From Brevibacterium epidermidis NBRC 14811 (GTDB taxonomy: Bacteria > Actinomycetota > Actinomycetes > Actinomycetales > Brevibacteriaceae): a stretch of DNA of 64,000 nucleotides. The notes beneath the pieces are model-generated. The model was not told the DNA's origin. It did no database searches and saw only the letters and a list, made by a program, of their open reading frames with translations. The stretch is taken from positions 186,001 through 250,000 of the forward strand of contig NZ_BCSJ01000013.1 in assembly GCF_001570805.1 (NCBI RefSeq), written 5' to 3'. The translations under genes and the position numbers were made by a program. This document shows, one piece after another, positions 58,673-64,000 of the stretch. The stretch's first letter is position 1. Every line of letters starts with the position of its first letter.

Positions 58673-59265
58673 TTCTTCGCACCCAGGACCTTCAGCGCGG
58701 CCTTGAGGACCACGGAGGTGCCGGCACCAGCACCGGTCTCCTTGACGACCTCGGCGACGACGTCCTCAGCCTGCGCTTCCTTCCATCCGAGTCCCACGAG
58801 TGCGTCGACGACCTGTTGGTTGCCGCCGCCGAAGGACAGGGTCGGTCCGGGAGCGGCAGCGGTGAGCTTCGGCAGCTTGTTCTCGAGTTCGAGGATGATG
58901 CGCGAGGCGCCCTTCTTCCCGATTCCGGGGACACGGGTGAGCGCATTGGCGTCCTGATTCGTGATCGCTGCGGCGAGCTCGTCGGGTCCCATCACCGACA
59001 GGACCGCCATCGCCAGGCGCGGACCGATCCCGGAGATCGACAGCAGCACCTCGAAGGTGTGGTTCTCGTCCTCGGTGCCGAAGCCGTAGAGAGTCATCGA
59101 GTCTTCGCGCACCACGAGGCTGGTGACCAGTTCGATCTCGGCTCCGTGCCGAGTTCCGGCCAAGGTGTCGGGGGTGACATGGACCTTCCGGCCGACACCG
59201 TAGGTGAGGACGACGAGGTGGTCAGCTGCGATCCGATGCACCGTACCGCTGAGGAAACTGATCAC
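58669..59265 (-). CDS. ruvA: Holliday junction protein RuvA
   Basis: This 198-residue protein has the OB fold ([19 protein letters not shown]), two helix-hairpin-helix motifs ([17 protein letters not shown] and [19 protein letters not shown]) and the C-terminal RuvB-binding domain. It starts at GTG 59265 with AAAGG upstream, 65 bases after ruvC. Confidence 0.97.
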   Translation of the reverse strand: MISFLSGTVHRIAADHLVVLTYGVGRKVHVTPDTLAGTRHGAEIELVTSLVVREDSMTLYGFGTEDENHTFEVLLSISGIGPRLAMAVLSVMGPDELAAAITNQDANALTRVPGIGKKGASRIILELENKLPKLTAAAPGPTLSFGGGNQQVVDALVGLGWKEAQAEDVVAEVVKETGAGAGTSVVLKAALKVLGAKK

Positions 59266-59330
59266 GAGCAGCCTTTCTTAAGGGGAACACGTGTACGAAT
59301 CCAGGTTAGCAGGCGCCCACTCCCCCATGC

Positions 59331-59927
59331 TCATTTGGCGCGCCGCATGGCCTCGGCCCACTGCTGTTGGGCCTTCGTCAGTCCGCTGCCCTGCCGGCCG
59401 CCGGCCTTGCGTTCGGTGAGGTCTTTGTTCTTCCCCGGCGTCGATTGGGCCGACAGCGCACCACGCCAGGAATGGCAGATCGCGATCGCCAGGGCGTCGG
59501 CGGCATCAGCGGGCTTCGGCGGTGCGTCGAGACCGAGGATCCGCGTCACCATCGAGGTGACCTGCTTCTTGTCCGCACGGCCCGAACCGGTGATCGCGGC
59601 CTTGACCTCGGACGGAGTGTGCATGGCCACGGGCAGTCCGCGGCGGGCCGCCAGCCCCATGGTCAGCCCCGAGGCCTGGGCGGTGCCCATGATCGTGGAC
59701 ACGTCATTGCGGGCGAAGACGCGTTCGATGGCCACGACATCGGGTCGGTACGTGTCCAACCATGTGTCGAACGCCTCGGCGATGGCACCGAGGCGCAGGT
59801 CGACGGAGTCGGCGGAGGGAGTCCGCAGGACGTCGACGGCGACCATCTTCGCCTTCCGGGCGGGCAGGGTGTCGATGACACCGAGCCCGCACCGGGTCAG
59901 TCCGGGATCAACGCCGAGGATGCGCAT
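59331..59927 (-). CDS. ruvC: Holliday junction endonuclease RuvC
   Basis: This 198-residue resolvase has the RNase H-fold acidic residues in [21 protein letters not shown] and [14 protein letters not shown]. The C-terminal 30 residues are a basic extension ([20 protein letters not shown]). The ATG overlaps the yebC stop (TGATG). Confidence 0.97.
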   Translation of the reverse strand: MRILGVDPGLTRCGLGVIDTLPARKAKMVAVDVLRTPSADSVDLRLGAIAEAFDTWLDTYRPDVVAIERVFARNDVSTIMGTAQASGLTMGLAARRGLPVAMHTPSEVKAAITGSGRADKKQVTSMVTRILGLDAPPKPADAADALAIAICHSWRGALSAQSTPGKNKDLTERKAGGRQGSGLTKAQQQWAEAMRRAK

Positions 59928-60679
59928 CAGGCATCGAGTTCGGCGAGGACCTCATCGCTGACATCGGCGTTCGAGTACACGTTCTGCACGTCGTCGCAGT
60001 CTTCGAGCGCGTCGATGAGGGTGAAGACCTTCTGCGCGGTCTCCGCGTCGAGGCTGACCTCGAGCTCGGGCACGAAGGAGGCCTCGGCCGAATCGTAGTC
60101 GATGCCGGCGTCGACGAGTGCGGTACGCACATCCACGAGGTCGGTGGCCTCGCAGATGATCTCGAACTTCTCGCCCTCATCCTTGACCTCTTCGGCACCG
60201 GCGTCCATGGTCGCCAGCAGGATGGCCTCTTCGTCGGTCTCCGCAGCGTTGACGATGATGACGCCCTTGCGATTGAAGTTGTACGTCACCGATCCGGGGT
60301 CGGCCATCGATCCGCCGTTGCGGGTCACGGCCACGCGCACCTCGGAGGCTGCACGATTGCGGTTGTCAGTGAGGCACTCGATGAGCAGTGCCACTCCGCC
60401 GTCGGCGTAGCCTTCGTACATGATCGTCTCGTAGTTGACTCCGGCGCCGTCGAGGCCGCCGCCGCGCTTGACCGCACGGGTGATGTTGTCGGCGGGAACC
60501 GAGTTCTTCTTTGCCTTCTGGATCGCATCGAAGAGCGTCGGATTGCCATCGGGGTCAGGTCCACCGTTGCGAGCAGCAACCTCGATGTTCTTGATCAGCT
60601 TGGCGAAGAGCTTGCCGCGCTTGGCATCGATGGCCGCCTTCTTGTGTTTAGTCGTTGCCCATTTGGAATGACCTGCCAC
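59927..60679 (-). CDS. YebC/PmpR-family protein
   Basis: This 250-residue protein begins [35 protein letters not shown] and has [23 protein letters not shown] and [19 protein letters not shown], the family signatures. Members bind DNA as regulators and some YebC proteins have been shown to help translate proline-rich stretches; the role here is open. The yebC-ruvCAB order is conserved. Start GTG at 60679 with GGAAGGAAC upstream. Confidence 0.95.
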   Translation of the reverse strand: MAGHSKWATTKHKKAAIDAKRGKLFAKLIKNIEVAARNGGPDPDGNPTLFDAIQKAKKNSVPADNITRAVKRGGGLDGAGVNYETIMYEGYADGGVALLIECLTDNRNRAASEVRVAVTRNGGSMADPGSVTYNFNRKGVIIVNAAETDEEAILLATMDAGAEEVKDEGEKFEIICEATDLVDVRTALVDAGIDYDSAEASFVPELEVSLDAETAQKVFTLIDALEDCDDVQNVYSNADVSDEVLAELDA

Positions 60680-60711
60680 TGGTGTTCCTTCCTGTAGTTA
60701 CAGCCCCTCAA

Positions 60712-60718
60712 GTCTATA
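60712..60718 (-). promoter_or_regulatory. Candidate yebC -10
   Basis: The minus strand reads TATAGACT here, a good -10, giving a leader of about 28 bases before the yebC GTG. The -35 is weak. Confidence 0.4.
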
Positions 60719-60750
60719 CGCTGACCGTCCGGACTCGTGCAGACGTCCGT

Positions 60751-60790
60751 TCGCGATTCCGTGCATACTCCCGCTGAACCGCAATCGCGA
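60751..60790 (-). terminator. Possible hairpin after NUDIX gene
   Basis: TCGCGATT (60751-60758) and AATCGCGA (60783-60790) are perfect 8-bp arms, just after the stop at 60793. The 24-base loop is long, so its strength is doubtful. Confidence 0.35.
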
Positions 60791-60792
60791 GT

Positions 60793-61272
60793 TCAGTCGA
60801 TGACCAGCGGCACGTCGGGAACGGACCCGGCGGTGGCCAGGTCGATGAGGCCGAGCAGATTCTTCGGATAGATCGTCTCCGTCGTGGCCAGGAGCTCCTC
60901 CCGGGTCCACCAGCGGAATTCGAGCAGGCTGCGCTTCTCGATGTCCGTCCAGACCGCGTCTTCGAGTTCGATGTCCTCGCTGGTGCGGAACGCGAAGTAG
61001 GTTTCGACCTGACGCAGCGACTTCTCCGTGAATTCGAAGACCTCGTCACGAGTGGCCAAGGGGCCGATGAGCTCATGCGGTTCGCATTCGATCCCGGTCT
61101 CCTCTGCCAGTTCCCGCGCTGCCGTCTGCGCGGCCGACTCACCGAGTTCGGAACCGCCACCGCAGGTCATCCACCATTGGTGGCTGGGGGTCAGCAGATC
61201 TTGGGCTCGGATCAGGAGAACCTCGTCGCGCTCATTGAGTAAAACGACCCGTGAGGCTTTACGAGGTTTCAT
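60793..61272 (-). CDS. NUDIX hydrolase
   Basis: This 159-residue protein has the Nudix box GSELGESAAQTAARELAEET followed by GIE, matching GX5EX7REUXEEXGU. It would cleave a nucleoside diphosphate linked to another group; the substrate is unknown. SRVVLLNERDEVLLIRAQ is the usual first strand pair. The ATG at 61272 with GGAGAAAC upstream is preferred over an upstream in-frame start. It has its own good promoter. Confidence 0.9.
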   Translation of the reverse strand: MKPRKASRVVLLNERDEVLLIRAQDLLTPSHQWWMTCGGGSELGESAAQTAARELAEETGIECEPHELIGPLATRDEVFEFTEKSLRQVETYFAFRTSEDIELEDAVWTDIEKRSLLEFRWWTREELLATTETIYPKNLLGLIDLATAGSVPDVPLVID

Positions 61273-61313
61273 GTTTCTCCAGTGGTCGGCGGCGAAGGGA
61301 GGCAAGTGTTTGC

Positions 61314-61342
61314 AGAATAATGACGCTGGGGGATTTCGGCAA
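61314..61342 (-). promoter_or_regulatory. NUDIX gene promoter
   Basis: TTGCCG (61337-61342), 17-base spacer, TATTCT (61314-61319) on the minus strand. Both hexamers match the housekeeping consensus well. Confidence 0.65.
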
Positions 61343-61402
61343 GAGCGCGACAGCGGTCCAGAGAACGATATCGGGTCTGCGCATTACCGACCAACTCGAC
61401 GC

Positions 61403-63445
61403 TCATGACGCGGAGTCGGAGGCAGAGGCGGCCTCGGGATCGGCCGCGTCCGGAAGGTGTCGCTCGCCTTCCGACTGTGTCCGATTCCCGCCGCTCAGGC
61501 GGCGGTCCCACCAGTCGAGGATGGCTTCGAAGCGCTGCCTGCGGTGGCGGGGCTGCCCGGCCCGGGAGAGTTCGTGGTTCTCGCCGGGGAAGATGAGCAT
61601 CTCGGTGTCGACTCCGGCTCTCTGCAGGGCCGCGTAGTACTGCTGGGCCTGTTCCAGCGGGCAGCGAAGGTCGAGTTCCGAGTGCATCACGAGGGTCGGT
61701 GTGCCGACCTGTGGGGCATGGGCCAGGGGTGACTGGCGCACGATCGCCTCACGGCTGCGGCTCGTGTACTCCTCGGTGAAGAAGCGGCCGATATCGGAGG
61801 TTCCGACGAAGCTGTCGGGATCGAGGTAGCCGCGTTCGACGATGGCTGCGCGGAAGCGATGGTCCGCGGCGATCGTCATGGCTGTGAGATATCCCCCGTA
61901 CGATCCGCCCTGGATGCCCAGACGGCTGCGGTCCAGCGAGGGGTCGGTGTCGAGGGCATGGTCGAGGACGGCGAGCACATCGGCCATCGCCGGTGCCGCC
62001 ATATCGCCCTGGACGGCGGTCCCCCAGCTGCGGGTGCGTCCGCCGGAGCCGCGCGGGTTCGAGAACACGACGGCGTAGCCTGCGGAGGTGAGCACCTGGG
62101 TCTCGTCGAACCACGAATGCGTGTACTGGGCGAAGGGTCCACCGTGGATGTTGAGGATGACGGGGAACGGCCCGTCCCCCTGCGGTTTGGCCAGCCAGCC
62201 GGTGATCGTCCCGGAAACGCCTGGCACACGCAGCACCTCGGGCACGACGGAGTTCGCCGGTGCCGGATGCTCCTTGACGATGACAGAGGCACCCATCGCC
62301 GAGGCGGTCCCGGACTCCGCGCGACCGCGAAGGGCGATGCGGCCGAGGACGGCCGGAGACTGCGGAGTCGATCCGGTGAAGACGAGGGTGTCGTCGTCGA
62401 TGTCGAAGCCGTTGACGACGGTGGTGTCGTCGGTGAGGAATTCGAGTTCGTCGAAGCTGATCTCAGCGGCGTCGAGGGCGACGCGGACGATCCGGGTGGC
62501 TCCGTCGGCGTCGACGGCAGCCACGACCGCTCCCCCATGGATCCGTGGTGGGACCCCCGCCAGGGCCACGGTCTCGGGATCGGTCAGCCGCCTCGTAGAG
62601 CCGGTGGTGACGTCGTGGATGAAGAGTCCGGGCATCTGCCCGACGAAGTCGAGTTCGTCTCGGGTCAGGGCATTGCCGACCAGCAGAACGGTGTCCTCGT
62701 CGAGCCACCAATGCAGGCCGACGTCCATGGAGGGCAGGTCGAGCGGTGTCGGGTCATCGCCCCCGAGCAGCCAGACCGTCGAGCGCAGATCGGGTTGTCC
62801 CCGGTCGGGGTGAAGGGCGGAGATCACGGACACGCGCGTGCCGTTCGGTGAGAACTGCGGGTCGTGGACGTCGGTGTCCGGCGTGGTCAGCAGGGTCGAC
62901 AGCGGCACTTCGGAGGCCCCGCGCAGGCCCACGGTGCCGAGACCGGGTTCGGCGAGGTCGACGAGGAAGGCCCGTGCCGGTCGGTCATTCGTATAACCGA
63001 GGCCGTTGGCCAGGTAGGACGCTGTGGTGATCCGGCGTGGGGCCTCTTCAGCCGCCGGGATGGAGTCGTCGAGTCCGTAGCGTCCGGGTTCGGCGACGCG
63101 GGCGACGTAGAGGGCCCTGGAGCGGGAGTCGTCGAGGGCGAATTCGGCCACGCCGAGGTGGTTGTCCGTGATCTGATGTGCCGTCTCCAGACTGTCACCG
63201 ACGAAGAGCTGCGGTGCGGCCTTCTTCTCTCCGCTGAGGTATCCCGACCAGTTCGGGCCGCACTGCGGGGTCGAGTCCGACCACGAATGGGTCAGCCGTC
63301 TGGAGCTGTCCTCGGTCAGCGAGAACAGCTGTGAGAGGTAGCAGTTGGATTCGAGGTCGGGTCGTCGGATCGTGATGACGGTGTCATGTCCGCGCAGCAC
63401 GGGTGAGGAGTACTCGGCAAGGGTGCCGAGGTCTTCAGGATTCAT
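61403..63445 (-). CDS. S9-family prolyl oligopeptidase-like serine peptidase
   Basis: This 680-residue protein has an N-terminal beta-propeller-like part and a C-terminal alpha/beta-hydrolase. The triad fits Ser515 in GIQGGSYGGYLT, Asp592 in HSELDLRCP and His624 in FPGENHELSR; NIHGGPFAQY and SNPRGSGGRT are oxyanion-region motifs. No signal peptide is seen, so it is probably cytosolic. The ATG at 63445 overlaps the HIT stop (ATGA); another ATG is 3 codons upstream. Substrate is unknown; oligopeptide hydrolysis is likely. Confidence 0.88.
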   Translation of the reverse strand: MNPEDLGTLAEYSSPVLRGHDTVITIRRPDLESNCYLSQLFSLTEDSSRRLTHSWSDSTPQCGPNWSGYLSGEKKAAPQLFVGDSLETAHQITDNHLGVAEFALDDSRSRALYVARVAEPGRYGLDDSIPAAEEAPRRITTASYLANGLGYTNDRPARAFLVDLAEPGLGTVGLRGASEVPLSTLLTTPDTDVHDPQFSPNGTRVSVISALHPDRGQPDLRSTVWLLGGDDPTPLDLPSMDVGLHWWLDEDTVLLVGNALTRDELDFVGQMPGLFIHDVTTGSTRRLTDPETVALAGVPPRIHGGAVVAAVDADGATRIVRVALDAAEISFDELEFLTDDTTVVNGFDIDDDTLVFTGSTPQSPAVLGRIALRGRAESGTASAMGASVIVKEHPAPANSVVPEVLRVPGVSGTITGWLAKPQGDGPFPVILNIHGGPFAQYTHSWFDETQVLTSAGYAVVFSNPRGSGGRTRSWGTAVQGDMAAPAMADVLAVLDHALDTDPSLDRSRLGIQGGSYGGYLTAMTIAADHRFRAAIVERGYLDPDSFVGTSDIGRFFTEEYTSRSREAIVRQSPLAHAPQVGTPTLVMHSELDLRCPLEQAQQYYAALQRAGVDTEMLIFPGENHELSRAGQPRHRRQRFEAILDWWDRRLSGGNRTQSEGERHLPDAADPEAASASDSAS

Positions 63446-64000
63446 CTGTTCCATTCCTTTGACAGGCGTGCCTGCACATCGGCGTGCACTTGCGGCAGGG
63501 CCTTGGTCTGGGCGATCACTGGCAGGAAGTTCGCGTCTCCGCCCCAGCGCGGGACAACGTGCTGGTGCAGGTGAGCGGCGATTCCTGCGCCGGCCACCGG
63601 TCCCTGGTTCATGCCCAGGTTGAATCCGTGGGGTCCGGACACTGCCCGGATGACGCGCATCGCCTTCTGCGTGAACTCGGCGAGTTCGACGGTCTCGTCC
63701 CCCGTCAGATCCGTGTAGTCGGCGACGTGGCGATAGGGGCAGATGAGCAGGTGGCCCGGGTTGTACGGGTAGAGGTTGAGCACCGCGTACACGGTCTCGC
63801 CGCGAGCGACGATGAGTCCGTCCTCATCCGTCTTCGACGGTGCCGTGCAGAACGGGCACTCCTCGGCTCGATCGTCCTTCGGTTTGTCCTGACCGTCGAT
63901 GTAGACCATCCGGTGCGGGGTCCACAGACGTTGGAATCCGTCGGGTTCCCCGGGGAACCCAGCGGCAGCCTCGGGGTGGGGAATCCCCTCGCCGAGGCGG
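63442..64000 (-). CDS. HIT-family hydrolase (5' end beyond window)
   Basis: The HIT motif HLHQHVVPRWGGD and NLYPYNPGHLLICPYRHV are clear, with ECPFCTAP as a zinc-like CxxC near the start. Actinobacterial HIT proteins of this kind split nucleotide phosphates such as Ap4A. The frame remains open from the ATG at 63909 to the window end, encoding GEPDGFQRLWTPHRM, which looks like genuine family N-terminus; the real start is therefore outside. The stop overlaps the S9 peptidase ATG. Confidence 0.88.
   Translation of the reverse strand, partial: RLGEGIPHPEAAAGFPGEPDGFQRLWTPHRMVYIDGQDKPKDDRAEECPFCTAPSKTDEDGLIVARGETVYAVLNLYPYNPGHLLICPYRHVADYTDLTGDETVELAEFTQKAMRVIRAVSGPHGFNLGMNQGPVAGAGIAAHLHQHVVPRWGGDANFLPVIAQTKALPQVHADVQARLSKEWNR

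Overview
The window is a compact, high-GC stretch of actinobacterial core chromosome, most likely from Micrococcales and possibly Brevibacteriaceae. The lineage is read from actinobacterial-only proteins and gene orders: mIHF, a PriA without helicase motifs, the HGxxPAAW protein next to trpC, an EF-P with a PGKGP loop, hisE-hisG followed by a PH-domain membrane protein, and trpA-lgt-gltB. Genus is not certain. I found 62 protein genes, of which 60 are on the minus strand. The first (gltB) and last (HIT protein) run off the window. I saw no rRNA, tRNA, IS element, prophage or CRISPR array, and no gene-free gap longer than about 270 bases.

Layout, following minus-strand transcription from the right end: HIT protein and S9 peptidase (64000-61403); a NUDIX gene; yebC-ruvC-ruvA-ruvB; yajC-secD-secF and bifunctional relA. 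A small plus-strand island follows (DUF349 protein and an AbiEi-like protein, 49442-51452). Then come an MBL hydrolase, hisS, aspS-rarA, a Kef-type antiporter and rpsD. Next is alaS-ruvX-mltG-aroE-prepilin peptidase-aroC-aroK-aroB-efp-nusB, ending in a strong hairpin. The pyrimidine operon pyrR-pyrB-pyrC-PH protein-carA-carB-pyrF follows. After it lies a nucleotide, CoA, SAM and translation cluster: mihF-gmk-rpoZ-coaBC-metK-priA-fmt-rsmB-rpe-ribM/pnuC. Last is a his/trp superoperon: hisE-hisG-PH-caiB-accDA-hisF-hisI-trpE-trp membrane protein-HGxxPAAW-trpC-(small ORF)-trpB-trpA-lgt, and then gltB.

The genes are tightly coupled. Many neighbours share ATGA, GTGA or TGATG stop/start overlaps, and GTG starts are common. 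The pyr operon encodes UMP synthesis apart from dihydroorotate dehydrogenase and orotate phosphoribosyltransferase, and its leader carries a recognisable PyrR-binding loop. The his/trp block lacks trpD, trpG and trpF, which must be encoded elsewhere; in actinobacteria HisA/PriA usually supplies the TrpF step.

No obviously new defence or mobile system is present. The best leads are small: an Lgt homologue that has lost its signature loop, a 31-codon ORF coupled to trpB, a perfect 12-bp palindrome at the predicted gltB transcription start, three candidate leaderless genes, and an orphan AbiEi-like gene overlapping the 3' end of relA.
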